NCBI GenBank assembly: GCA_026125665.1
Contig: JAHCKS010000023.1
Coordinates: forward strand, 1-61,067
Origin: Rubrivivax sp.
Lineage (GTDB): Bacteria > Pseudomonadota > Gammaproteobacteria > Burkholderiales > Burkholderiaceae_C
Reading direction: 5' to 3'
DNA: 61,067 nt
The notes beneath the pieces are model-generated. The model made no database searches. It saw only the letters and a program-made list of their open reading frames with translations, and was not told where the DNA came from. Positions 34,078-43,304 of this stretch are shown in pieces. The number at the start of each line of letters is the position of its first letter. Position 1 is the stretch's first letter. The position numbers and the translations under genes were made by a program.

Positions 34078-35294
34078 CGACCACTTGGATCGCCGATGGC
34101 CTAGGGCGCTTGCGCGCGGACATCGCTTCGGCCAACACCAGCGGCAATGTCGAGGGTTTGCTTGCGCGGTACATCGTCGGCGACGACCCGCGACTGGGCA
34201 TCGCTTGGGGTATCGACTGCGAGGAGCTGTGGCTGCGCCGCACCTACGACCCATCCAGCCTGCCGACAGTTGCGGCCCTGGGCTACACCGAGGCGTTTCG
34301 CTCGGACGCTGGCCTACTCGGTGCGCTCGACGAGGGCATGCAGCGTGCCGTGGCGCGTGACCCGCTGTTGGCCGGGCCAGGGGCCGCTCTGCACGATCCC
34401 TCGGTTCTGCTCGGCTTGGCGCTGGTGGCCAAGCGATTCCTCGGGACGAAGAACGAGTACGCGCACTGGCTGGGCAAGGTTTTGGGGTCAGTGCGACGCG
34501 ATGCGGCCGTGCGCACCGACCCGCTGCTGGCGCACGCAGCGCAGCTATGTAGCGCCAAGATCACGCTGCCTGTGCTGGACCTCGAAGCACCGTTGAGCGA
34601 TTGCGCTGCATTCGACTGGTGGCTGGATCAGGGTGCGCCTGTGGGTCTCGTCACTGCTGATCAGCGCATTGCACTTCGAGCCTCCATCGTAGAGCGCGCC
34701 CTGACGGAGGACGTTGGGCGTCGGTCAGCACATCAGGCGGCGCTGTTGTGGCGGGTGCTGCGAGCGGCTGTCAGCGAAGAGACGGCTGCCGTACTGCGGA
34801 CCCTGGCGACGGTGAGTCAGGTATTGAGTCAGTTCGAGAGCTGCCTCCGCCGCTGGCGATGGGACAGCAGTGAACTGAGAACGCCTGTGCGTTGGCCGAT
34901 CCGCAGCGAGCGCGAGGTTCAAGACATCCTGTGGCTCATCCTACGAGGGATGTTCCACGACCTCGAGGACGAAGACACGCTGCCAAAGTTCGGCCACTCG
35001 ACGTACCGGGCCGATCTGGGAGTTCCAAGCCTGGGGCTGTTGATCGAGGTGAAGTTCGCGCGCGCGGCCGCTGACTTCAAGGCCATCGAGAAAGAGGTCC
35101 TTGAGGACGTGGAGCCTTACCGCCGATCGCCGGAGCGCTATCGAGAGATCCTGGTCTTCATTTACGACGACTCTTGCAGCGTCCAAGAGCACGAGACAAC
35201 TCGGCGCGCGTTGCGATCGGTGCCCGGGATCGCGGACGTGCTGATCGTCAGCCGCCCGTCGCATCTGCCGACGGCTGCCGATCGGCGCGAATAG
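34074..35294 (+). CDS. pAgo-associated PD-(D/E)XK nuclease effector, 406 aa
   Basis: The start overlaps the pAgo stop (ATGA), so the two are coupled. The last third carries the nuclease site: Asp314 in Y-R-A-D-L-G-V, ten residues, then Glu325-Val-Lys327 in L-L-I-E-V-K-F, followed by a helix with K-E-V-L-E-D-V. The first 270 residues are helical, with no known fold, and probably contact the pAgo. This matches the partner of catalytically dead long pAgos in described pAgo-nuclease abortive-infection systems, where target recognition unleashes DNA cleavage. Whether this nuclease cuts DNA or RNA cannot be told. Confidence 0.85.
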   Translation: MTTTWIADGLGRLRADIASANTSGNVEGLLARYIVGDDPRLGIAWGIDCEELWLRRTYDPSSLPTVAALGYTEAFRSDAGLLGALDEGMQRAVARDPLLAGPGAALHDPSVLLGLALVAKRFLGTKNEYAHWLGKVLGSVRRDAAVRTDPLLAHAAQLCSAKITLPVLDLEAPLSDCAAFDWWLDQGAPVGLVTADQRIALRASIVERALTEDVGRRSAHQAALLWRVLRAAVSEETAAVLRTLATVSQVLSQFESCLRRWRWDSSELRTPVRWPIRSEREVQDILWLILRGMFHDLEDEDTLPKFGHSTYRADLGVPSLGLLIEVKFARAAADFKAIEKEVLEDVEPYRRSPERYREILVFIYDDSCSVQEHETTRRALRSVPGIADVLIVSRPSHLPTAADRRE

Positions 35295-35324
35295 CAGCGC
35301 AGCGACACCGCCGCGTAGCAAACG

Positions 35325-38300
35325 ATGACCGACGAGCAAGGCACGGAGCAGACCAGCATCTCGCCCTCCGAGTTCATGCGCCGCCTTCGGCCGGAGCTGT
35401 ACTCGGACTCGACTAAGCCCTCGCGTTATGAGCTGGATCGCGGGACGCTGGAGTACTACCTGGAGACGCTCACCTCACGCAACCAGACGCAGGCGTTCGA
35501 GATCTTCGCCCGGAAGCTCTGTGAGCGCACCATATGTCCGAACCTGCGCCCCGCGACGGGCCCGGAGGGCGGCGGCGACAGCAAGGCGGACACGGAGACC
35601 CTTCCGATGGCCGACGAACTCACCACCTTGCTCTACGTGGCTCAGGCCAACGCGGGTCGTGAGCGGTGGGCCTTCGCGTTCAGTGCCAAGGAGCGCTGGA
35701 CCGACAAGGCCCGCGCAGATGTTGCAGCCGCAATGGGCACGGGCCGGAACTACCAAAAGGTCTTCTTCGTCACCTCGCGCTTTGCCAGGTCCAGAGACAG
35801 GGCACGCCTCGAGGACGAGCTGAGTAGCAAGCACGGCGTACAAGTGACCATCCTCGATCGGACCTGGATCGTCGAGCAGGTGATCGACCATGATCACCGG
35901 GACCTGGCAGTCAACTACCTGGGCGTGGGCTCCGAAAACCGAGACAGCCGGCTCGGGCCCAACGACTACTCGCGTGCCCAGCAGCTCGACGAACTGGAAC
36001 GCACTCTGGCCGATCCGCAGGCGTTCTCCGGCGCGTCGTGGCAACGTGCCTCCGAGGCGCTTGCCGCTGCCAAGCTCTCCCGATCTCTGGAGCGCCCTCG
36101 TCACGAAACGGATGGGAGATTCGCCCGCGCCATCCGGGTTGCCACGTCCGTAGGCACGGAGTACCAGAAGCTGGAAGCCCAGTACGAGTCCATCTGGACA
36201 GCATTTTGGTGGTTCAACGATTTCGCGCCTGTCGCAAACGAATACGCCGGATTCGAGCAGCGAGTCCTGAAGAGCGAACACGCAAATGTGCTCGAGTTCC
36301 TGTGCAACCTCTTGCAACTCCTCTTCAATGCTGTGTTGCACAGGCACGTGCAACCGGAGCAGGTGGATCTCGCCGGCCGCGCGGCCCGCTTGCGTGTCCG
36401 GCTGGCCGAGATCGCCGAAGACCAGACCCGTCCGAACAACGCGCTGGAGGCAACCACTTCTGGCTTGGTGATCGACGCCAACGGTGCGCTACTGGCGGGA
36501 GATCGCACCCAGCTTGCCACGGTCTGGCCGAGGTTGTCCGCCGTGCTGGAGCGAGCCGATGGCCTCGGCGACTTCGATGCCATGAGGGCTGTCCGGTTCG
36601 TGGAGGCGATGGGCGAGATCGCAGGATCGGACCCCGGCTACAGCAAGCTGTACGACAAGATGGTGGACTTCGTCTCACAGCGCAAGAGTGAGGCCGAGGG
36701 TGCACTGATGTTGCTGAAGCGTGCCAAGCAGATCGACTTCGACCGCAACTTCGAGATGATTCGCCTGCTTGGCAGGGCCGTCAGCCGGCTGATCAAGCGC
36801 GAGCACTCGGAGGCGTTGGCGGAGGCCACTCAGCTGCTCGCACTTGCGTATCGCAGCGCCGGGCTGCTGTGGGCTGCTCGTGCGATCTGCCTTTTCGCCC
36901 TGGCCACCATGTTCGCCGACGCCGAGGAGGACTCGGACCTACCAGCGTCGGTGGTGCCAACACTCATGATGCTGGCGTGGATCGCGGTCGAACTGCTGGA
37001 TGTTCCGGAAGTGCTGCAGGCGGTGCGCCTGGCCAGAGGTTGCGCGCGCAGCTTGCCCTTGACGGAGGAGTCGCGCGCTCACTTCGAGGATCGCCTGACG
37101 ACGTTCGACCTTGTGTTCAGTTGCTTGCTGCTCAATGCTCCGCCAGACATGCTGGACCGGCTGCAGCGCCTACCGGACGTGCTGCCTGGCCTCGGCCTGC
37201 CCCATAGCCGGATCTGGCTGCTCTACGCCTTGGGCTACGAGCCGGCTCTGCGCTCAGAGGGCTCGATCCCGGATGACGATTCACCGGACAAGGTGAGGAA
37301 CCTGGCCTCCCAGTTGGCCGCGCAAAGGCCGCCGGGCCGGCGGAGTCGTCAGCTCCTGCTCAATGAGGCAGCGGCAGGCGAGTGCATCACATACGTTTGC
37401 GGCCTTCGGATCGCCGTTGCGCACCAGGGCTCTGATTCATCCGTGTTGGCCGCAGAGGCGCTCCTGGCGGCCATCGAAGTGGTGTTTGCAACCCTGCCCG
37501 AGCAGGGTGCCTTTCCGCATACCCAGGCCTTCGCGCTTGAGATTCGGGAAGTTCCCGAGATCGACCGGCCGCGCCTCGACATCGCCCCCGACCGGCTGTC
37601 TGGAACGGTTTCCTGGCCGCACGGGGCCGAGCCCGCAGTCCTGGCTCAAATGGGGAAGCTGCAGGGTTCTCTGCTCACCATCGCGGGAAGCATCCTCTCC
37701 TCGACGTGCTTTGTGCGCGACATGGCCGAGACGCTGGACGCGCTCTTGCTCACGGATGCTGCCGCCGATCGGGTGTCCGCGGTCACCATTGCGGGAAACA
37801 GCCGCAGCAGAGTCTTTGGCAACAAGGTGGCCAGACTGGACACCTGGACCGAGCTGGCGCAGAGGGCATACCCGCTTCAAGCAGATTGGCCGTCACTCGA
37901 CCCGTCCGTTGAGCGCGCGGATGCAGCACCGGCTCAATCCCCCGAGAACGCCGCCGCCGTTGCGCGACGACCGCCCACGCCGACCGATCACCGCCTGCTC
38001 AGCGCCCACTCCTTGATCGACATTGCCTTGTGGGACCTGGCTCGCTGGCGAGGTGTCGCCTCTTTCATCGTCGGCCATGACAAACCGCCGGTCATGGGAT
38101 TGCTGTTCGAGAGTGCGCCTGCGGCACGGGCCATCTTCGAGCGCTGGCGCGCTCGATTGGGTGCCCGTGACAGCAAGGACGTGCTGTTTGTTGGCGTCGT
38201 TCGAGCGCTCCAGAATGCCCCGGCATCCCACTATCGCGTGCTGATCACCTCGAGTGTGTCGGGCTTGGAAGCGGACCCTGAGCCAGGGCGGCTCACTTCG

Positions 38301-38549
38301 ATTGCCGCGCGGATCCAGACGATGACGCCAGACACCGACGAGAACCTGGAGCAATTCCTCCAGACGTACGAGCGCTTTGGCGTGTACTGGCTCGTTCCAG
38401 CCATACTTGGCTCCACCGGGAGACCCGACATCCTGGCCGACCTGTCCATCATGAAGCGCCACCTGAGCGTCAAGTCGGCAAACGACATCGGGCCACACGA
38501 CCTTGAGGCAATCGCCCTCCACGATGAAGAGGTCGGAGGTCCCGACTAG
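35325..38549 (+). CDS. Large protein with restriction-endonuclease-like N-terminus and helical repeats, 1074 aa
   Basis: It starts 30 bp after the nuclease gene in the same direction, probably on the same transcript. Residues about 45-180 look like a Mrr/DUF4297-type nuclease fold: F-E-I-F-A-R-K-L, then G-G-G-D85 and W-A-F-A-F-S-A-K122-E-R-W, followed by V-F-F-V-T-S and D-R-T-W-I-V-E. The usual E/Q-x-K position reads S-x-K. The remaining 850 residues are helix after helix with no P-loop, so this is not an STAND ATPase; they resemble a TPR-like scaffold. I do not recognise a family. It could be a third component of the pAgo system or a separate defence gene. Confidence 0.75.
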   Translation: MTDEQGTEQTSISPSEFMRRLRPELYSDSTKPSRYELDRGTLEYYLETLTSRNQTQAFEIFARKLCERTICPNLRPATGPEGGGDSKADTETLPMADELTTLLYVAQANAGRERWAFAFSAKERWTDKARADVAAAMGTGRNYQKVFFVTSRFARSRDRARLEDELSSKHGVQVTILDRTWIVEQVIDHDHRDLAVNYLGVGSENRDSRLGPNDYSRAQQLDELERTLADPQAFSGASWQRASEALAAAKLSRSLERPRHETDGRFARAIRVATSVGTEYQKLEAQYESIWTAFWWFNDFAPVANEYAGFEQRVLKSEHANVLEFLCNLLQLLFNAVLHRHVQPEQVDLAGRAARLRVRLAEIAEDQTRPNNALEATTSGLVIDANGALLAGDRTQLATVWPRLSAVLERADGLGDFDAMRAVRFVEAMGEIAGSDPGYSKLYDKMVDFVSQRKSEAEGALMLLKRAKQIDFDRNFEMIRLLGRAVSRLIKREHSEALAEATQLLALAYRSAGLLWAARAICLFALATMFADAEEDSDLPASVVPTLMMLAWIAVELLDVPEVLQAVRLARGCARSLPLTEESRAHFEDRLTTFDLVFSCLLLNAPPDMLDRLQRLPDVLPGLGLPHSRIWLLYALGYEPALRSEGSIPDDDSPDKVRNLASQLAAQRPPGRRSRQLLLNEAAAGECITYVCGLRIAVAHQGSDSSVLAAEALLAAIEVVFATLPEQGAFPHTQAFALEIREVPEIDRPRLDIAPDRLSGTVSWPHGAEPAVLAQMGKLQGSLLTIAGSILSSTCFVRDMAETLDALLLTDAAADRVSAVTIAGNSRSRVFGNKVARLDTWTELAQRAYPLQADWPSLDPSVERADAAPAQSPENAAAVARRPPTPTDHRLLSAHSLIDIALWDLARWRGVASFIVGHDKPPVMGLLFESAPAARAIFERWRARLGARDSKDVLFVGVVRALQNAPASHYRVLITSSVSGLEADPEPGRLTSIAARIQTMTPDTDENLEQFLQTYERFGVYWLVPAILGSTGRPDILADLSIMKRHLSVKSANDIGPHDLEAIALHDEEVGGPD

Positions 38550-38889
38550 GGGGAGTCCATGCCAATGCTCTGTTCGGTGCCACGACTCCAAACCGATAGC
38601 GTCTCAGGAGGCGGTACTCGCGCCGACGGGGTGAACCGGACGCGAAGGACCTGTATGGGCTACCCCATCTGAGCCGCTATGAATCGTTGTTGGATGGCCT
38701 GCAACGATGCAGAATGTCGATGGTTCGAGGTCTCTTTGCTGCGTGTGCAGTGCGGGGGAACAGGCAGGGGAACAGATTCCTTTCCTCGGTCCGTTTCTTC
38801 AGGAAGATCAAGAACTTGCGCCGCCGTTTCGAGTCCCATCAGCCACCCCAGCGGAGCGCAGCGGCGCATTGGCGCCGCGAAGCAAGCGC
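38550..38889. other. Right edge of the defence cargo, no gene recognised
   Basis: 340 bp between the large protein and an IS3 fragment. No coherent frame, attachment site, tRNA or terminator was recognised. Confidence 0.4.
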
Positions 38890-39183
38890 GGCCAGGCCGG
38901 CGCGTGCGTCGCTCACGCCGTCGTAGGCTTTGAGGTACACCTCCTCGTACTTCACGCTCTTCCACAGCCTCTCGACGAAGACGTTGTCGCGGCACTGGCC
39001 GCGGCCGTTCATGCCGATGGCGATGCCGTGCGCCTTGAGCTCGTCGATGAAGTCCGAGCTGGTGAACTGGCTGCCCTGGTCCGTGTTGACGATCTCGGGC
39101 ACGCCATACCGAGCGATGGCGTCGCGCACAGCCGCGACGCAGAAGTCGGCCTCCATCGCCAGGAACCGAGGGTTTCGCGGACC
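38890..39183 (-). pseudogene. IS3-family transposase (OrfB) fragment
   Basis: About 95 codons match the rve/DDE core of IS3 transposases: M-E-A-D-F-C-V-A-A-V, P-E-I-V-N-T-D-Q-G-S-Q-F-T-S with the second Asp, and D-N-V-F-V-E-R-L-W-K-S-V-K-Y-E-E-V-Y with the catalytic Glu. Sequence on both sides departs from the family: the first Asp region and the C-terminal R-R-P-H-S segment are missing. No inverted repeats were seen. It is a dead relic marking past rearrangement at the element boundary. Confidence 0.85.
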
Positions 39184-39244
39184 ACCGTGATCTGCGATGC
39201 GCAAGCGCGTACTCGAAGAAGGCTGCGGGCGGCTCACGAGACCA

Positions 39245-39424
39245 GCCCGGTCCACGGGTCGATCAACGCAACCCTGCAGTTCCGGAAGTCGTCGATGTTC
39301 CGGGTGGCCGTCGGGCGACGTCTCGCTGCGGGCTTGCGGAGCTTGGTGCCTGGCGGGCCGCCGCACGCAGTCTCAGGCGGCTCTTGAGCGGATCCTCCAA
39401 GTTGCGGATGGTGAGCGTTGCCAC
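39245..39424 (-). pseudogene. FitAB-type toxin-antitoxin remnant (internal deletion)
   Basis: From the GTG at 39,424 (GGAGA upstream) the frame reads A-T-L-T-I-R-N-L-E-D-P-L-K, the start of FitA-like ribbon-helix-helix antitoxins. Further on, another frame gives A-T-R-N-I-D-D-F-R-N-C-R-V and L-I-D-P-W, the C-terminal end of FitB/VapC PIN toxins. Most of both genes is deleted between them. It is non-functional and shows loss of a plasmid-type addiction module at the boundary. Confidence 0.7.
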
Positions 39425-39510
39425 GTGGGTCTCCGTTGCTGGCGAAGACTGCAACGACAGCAATGACAGCGTTGATCGGTCCGGGGTGCTGAGGCGTGGC
39501 GAGCATCGCG

Positions 39511-39876
39511 CTAGGCGCGCCCCGGCGGCGCCAGGCGATAGATCGTCGAGTTCAGGTGCCGCGCCACCTCCAGGATGTCGGCCTCGCTCCACTGCAGCCT
39601 GGCGCGCTCCTGCCATCGGCGCACCTGTTCGACCAGGCCGGTCCAGTCGCGCACGATGCGGCCGTCGCGCCAGTGCATCTGCGAGTTGTGGCAGGCGATG
39701 CAGTGTGTCTCGTACAGCAGCCGGCCGCGTGTCGGCGCGGGCTGCAGCGGCGCCGAGGCGGCCACCCGTGGTGCCGGCGCCTGCGGAGCCGGCTGCGCGA
39801 TCTGCGCCCACGAGGTCGCACCGGCCAGCGCCAGGCAGGAGAGGACGAGCACTTCGGCGAGCTTCATGCCGGCCAT
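39511..39876 (-). CDS. Small periplasmic c-type cytochrome, 121 aa
   Basis: The start at 39,876 gives a signal peptide (M-K-L-A-E-V-L-V-L-S-C-L-A-L-A-G-A then W-A). After a Pro/Ala linker there is one haem site C-I-A-C-H-N-S. The C-terminal helices (S-E-A-D-I-L-E-V-A-R-H-L-N) are typical of class I cytochromes. An axial Met is not obvious: the single candidate M lies just after the haem site (N-S-Q-M-H-W). It probably carries electrons in the periplasm. First clearly chromosomal gene after the element; it diverges from the YdiJ-type gene. Confidence 0.85.
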   Translation of the reverse strand: MAGMKLAEVLVLSCLALAGATSWAQIAQPAPQAPAPRVAASAPLQPAPTRGRLLYETHCIACHNSQMHWRDGRIVRDWTGLVEQVRRWQERARLQWSEADILEVARHLNSTIYRLAPPGRA

Positions 39877-40013
39877 CGTAGGGCCTTTGCCGCCAGGCGC
39901 CACTGGGGCACGGGCGTGGGCAGTCGGTGGCCGCCTGCTCGCACGGGAGTGATGCACTTGCTGGCCACGCAGCGGGCCGGCGACACTGCGGGTGTCGCCC
40001 ACGAGGAACTTGC

Positions 40014-43000
40014 ATGCCCGAGCGCGTGTCGAGCAATGCCCTGGAAACCGGCCCGGCAGCGCCTGCGCCATCGGGCGCGGCCGGTGGGCCGGCAGGCGCC
40101 GGGGCGGTGGCCACGCCCGGGCGCTCGCGCCCGGCCGCGGGCACCGTGCCCCCGCCGAACGAAGCGTGCGCCGAGCTCGAGCGCCGCCTGCGGCGCGAGA
40201 CGCGCGGCGAGGTGCTTTTCGACGCTGCGTCGCGCGGGCGCTACGCCACCGATGCGTCGATCTACCAGATCATGCCGGTGGGCGTGTTCGTGCCCCGCGA
40301 CGACGACGACGTCGCCACGGCACTGGCCATCGCGCGCGAGACGCAGGTGCCGGTGCTGCCGCGCGGCGCTGGCTCGAGCCAGTGCGGGCAGACCGTCGGC
40401 GCGGCCCTCGTCGTCGACACGACGAAGCACCTGCGGCACGTGCTCGACGTGGACGTGCCGGCGCGCACGGCCGTCGTGCAGCCCGGGCTCGTGCTCGACG
40501 AGCTCAATGCGGCACTGAAGAAGCAGGGCCTGTGGTTCCCGGTGGACGTGTCCACCAGCGCCCAGGCCACGCTCGGAGGCATGGCAGGCAACAACAGCTG
40601 CGGCTCGCGCTCCATCGCCCACGGGAACATGGTGCACAACGTGGCCGGCGCGGGCGTGTGGCTGGCCGACGGCCGCGTGGCTGAGTTCGGGCCGATGGCC
40701 ACGCTGAGCGGCCGCGCGCGCGAGCTCGGCGAGGTCGTGCGCGCGCTCGCCGAGCACCACCGCGGCGAGATCGAGCAGCGCTGGCCGAAGGTGCTTCGCC
40801 GCGTCGCCGGCTACAACCTCGACATCTTCCATCCGCAGAGCGAGCGGCCGTACACCGACGACGGCCACGTCAACCTCGCGCACCTGCTCGTCGGCAGCGA
40901 AGGCACGCTCGCCTTCACGCGCACGCTGACGCTGAAGCTGGCCGAGCTGCCGCGCGGCCGCGTGCTCGGCGTCGTCAACTTCCCCACCTTCCGCCAGGCG
41001 ATGGCGGCGGCGCAGCACATCGTCCGGCTCGGGCCGACGGCGGTGGAGCTGGTCGATCGCATCATGATCGAGCTGGCGCTCGCCAACCCGGCCTTCCGGC
41101 CGGTGGTCGAGACGGCGCTCATCGGCCGGCCGGCGGCCATCCTGCTCGTGGAGTTCGCGGGCGCGGAGGCCACGGCGCTGCGCGCGCGCTTGTCGGACCT
41201 CGCCGCCCTGATGGGCGACCTGGGGCTGCCGGACAGCGTCGTCGCGATGCCCGACGAACCGGCGCAGAAGGCCTTGTGGGAGGTGCGCAAGGCCGGCCTG
41301 AACATCATGATGAGCCTGAAGGGCGACGGCAAGCCGGTCAGCTTCATCGAGGACTGCGCCGTGCCGCTGCAGCACCTGGCCGACTACACCGACGCGCTGA
41401 CCGAGGTGTTCGCGCGCCACGGCACGCACGGCACGTGGTATGCGCACGCGTCGGTGGGCACGCTGCACGTGCGGCCGATCCTCGACATGCGCGTGGACGG
41501 CAGCGAAGGCGGCGCGGCGAAGATGCGCGCCATCGCCGAGGAGGCGGCAGCGCTGGTGCGCCGCTACAAGGGCGCCTTCAGCGGCGAGCACGGCGACGGC
41601 CTGTGCCGCGGCGAGTGGATCCGATGGCAGTTCGGCGACCGCCTCACCGAGGCACTGGCCGAGATCAAGCGGGCCTTCGATCCCGAAGGCCTCTTCAACC
41701 CCGGGAAGATCGTCGAGCCGCCGCGCATGGACGACGTGTCGCTCTTCCGCTTCGCCCCGCCCTCCGCACCGACACCGTACCGCCGCATCGCACTCGTGCC
41801 GGTGCTCGACTGGTCGGCCTGGGACGTGCACAACGACCCCGTCACCGAGGCGATCACCGCGCCCGGGACCGGCGGCGACGTCACCGGCGGCTTCGCCAAG
41901 GCCGTGGAGATGTGCAACAACAACGGCCACTGCCGCAAGTTCGACGCCGGCACGATGTGCCCGAGCTTCCGCGTCACGCGCGACGAGCGGCACCTGACGC
42001 GCGGCCGCGCCAACACGCTGCGCCTGGCCTTGTCCGGCCAGCTCGGGCCCGAGGGCCTGGTCGGCGACGCGGTGCGCGACGCGCTCGACCTGTGCGTCGG
42101 CTGCAAGGGCTGCCGGCGCGAATGCCCCACGGGCGTGGACATGGCGCGCATGAAGATCGAGTTCACCGCGCACGACAAGGCGCGGCACGGCTTCACGCTG
42201 AAGGACCGCCTGCTCGGCGAGCTGCCGGCCTACGCGCCGTGGCTCGCACGCTGGCCGTGGCTGGGCAACCTGCGCGACCGGCTGCCGGGCGCCGCGGCAC
42301 TGTCCGAACGCTGGCTCGGCCTGTCGGCCAGGCGCTCGCTGCCGCGCTGGCGGCGCGACACGTTCTGGCGCGCCGCTGCTGCCGCCGAGCGGGCGGCGTG
42401 GTTCGCGTCGCGCGAGGCCGCACTTGCAGCGCAGGCCGCGAACGGCCGCGCCGCCGTGCTTTTCGTCGACACGTTCAACGGTCACTTCGAGAGCGAGAAC
42501 GCGCTCGCCGCGGCGCGCGTGTTGCACGCGGCGGGCTACGTCCTGCATGTGCCCGAGCGCGGCGGCGGGCGCGGCGGCCACGCGCCCAACCTCTGCTGCG
42601 GCCGCACGTACCTGGCCAGCGGCAGGGTCGACAAGGCCCGCGGGCGCCTGGGCGAGCTGATCGACGCGCTGCATCCGCTGGCGGCGGCCGGCGTGGCGAT
42701 CGTCGGCCTGGAGCCCTCGTGCCTGCTGACGCTGCGCGACGAGGCGCTGGTGCTCGGCCTGGGCGCCAAGGCCGAGGTCGTGGCCGGCCAGGCCATGCTG
42801 TTCGAGGACTTCGTCGTGCGCGAAGCGCGTGCCGGGCGCTTCGCTCCGGCGTTCAGGCCGCTGGCGCAACCGCTGCTCGTGCACGGCCACTGCCACCAGA
42901 AGGCGTTCGGCGCCATGCCGGCCGTGCTCGAGGCGCTGCGCCTGATCCCGCAGGCGCAGCCGCAGCTCGTCGAAAGCTCGTGCTGCGGCATGGCCGGCAG

Positions 43001-43190
43001 CTTCGGCTACGAGGCCCGGCACCACGAGGTCTCGATGCAGATGGCCGAGCTCGCCCTGTTGCCCGCGCTGCGCGCGCGGCCCGACGCCGTGGTGGTGGCC
43101 GACGGCACGAGCTGCCGGCACCAGATCGCCGACGGTGCGCAGCGCCACGCCTTGCATGCAGCCGAGCTGATGGCGCGCCAGCTCGCCTGA
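40014..43190 (+). CDS. ydiJ: YdiJ-type FAD/Fe-S dehydrogenase, probable D-2-hydroxyglutarate dehydrogenase, 1058 aa
   Basis: The ATG at 40,014 follows GAGGAA. Domains in order: FAD-binding PCMH domain (L-P-R-G-A-G-S-S-Q-C-G-Q-T-V-G, N-N-S-C-G-S-R-S-I), FAD-oxidase C-terminal domain (G-T-W-Y-A-H-A-S-V-G-T-L-H, G-E-H-G-D-G), a 4Fe-4S domain (C-V-G-C-K-G-C-R-R-E-C-P), and a CCG region (E-S-S-C-C-G-M-A-G-S-F-G). Length and order match YdiJ, which oxidises D-2-hydroxyglutarate formed as a by-product of serine synthesis and related reactions. Other D-2-hydroxyacids are possible substrates. It is a single gene, with Dps 114 bp downstream. Confidence 0.88.
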   Translation: MPERVSSNALETGPAAPAPSGAAGGPAGAGAVATPGRSRPAAGTVPPPNEACAELERRLRRETRGEVLFDAASRGRYATDASIYQIMPVGVFVPRDDDDVATALAIARETQVPVLPRGAGSSQCGQTVGAALVVDTTKHLRHVLDVDVPARTAVVQPGLVLDELNAALKKQGLWFPVDVSTSAQATLGGMAGNNSCGSRSIAHGNMVHNVAGAGVWLADGRVAEFGPMATLSGRARELGEVVRALAEHHRGEIEQRWPKVLRRVAGYNLDIFHPQSERPYTDDGHVNLAHLLVGSEGTLAFTRTLTLKLAELPRGRVLGVVNFPTFRQAMAAAQHIVRLGPTAVELVDRIMIELALANPAFRPVVETALIGRPAAILLVEFAGAEATALRARLSDLAALMGDLGLPDSVVAMPDEPAQKALWEVRKAGLNIMMSLKGDGKPVSFIEDCAVPLQHLADYTDALTEVFARHGTHGTWYAHASVGTLHVRPILDMRVDGSEGGAAKMRAIAEEAAALVRRYKGAFSGEHGDGLCRGEWIRWQFGDRLTEALAEIKRAFDPEGLFNPGKIVEPPRMDDVSLFRFAPPSAPTPYRRIALVPVLDWSAWDVHNDPVTEAITAPGTGGDVTGGFAKAVEMCNNNGHCRKFDAGTMCPSFRVTRDERHLTRGRANTLRLALSGQLGPEGLVGDAVRDALDLCVGCKGCRRECPTGVDMARMKIEFTAHDKARHGFTLKDRLLGELPAYAPWLARWPWLGNLRDRLPGAAALSERWLGLSARRSLPRWRRDTFWRAAAAAERAAWFASREAALAAQAANGRAAVLFVDTFNGHFESENALAAARVLHAAGYVLHVPERGGGRGGHAPNLCCGRTYLASGRVDKARGRLGELIDALHPLAAAGVAIVGLEPSCLLTLRDEALVLGLGAKAEVVAGQAMLFEDFVVREARAGRFAPAFRPLAQPLLVHGHCHQKAFGAMPAVLEALRLIPQAQPQLVESSCCGMAGSFGYEARHHEVSMQMAELALLPALRARPDAVVVADGTSCRHQIADGAQRHALHAAELMARQLA

Positions 43191-43304
43191 GCACCGGCCC
43201 CGGGGCGAATCGGCACCATTGATCCAATGCATCCGGGCGGTGCCGCCGATGGCCTAGAGTGACGAGATTGTCTCTTCCCGTCCAACCTCAATCGGAGTGA
43301 TTGC

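Noticed and set aside
36900-38549. STAND/Avs-type ATPase in the large third gene of the pAgo operon
   Set aside because: No GxxxxGK[ST] or acidic Walker B stretch was found in the C-terminal 850 residues.
39864-43232. 1122-codon minus-strand frame opposite the YdiJ-type gene
   Set aside because: His/Arg/Ala-rich antisense frame without domains; the plus strand has complete FAD and Fe-S motifs.
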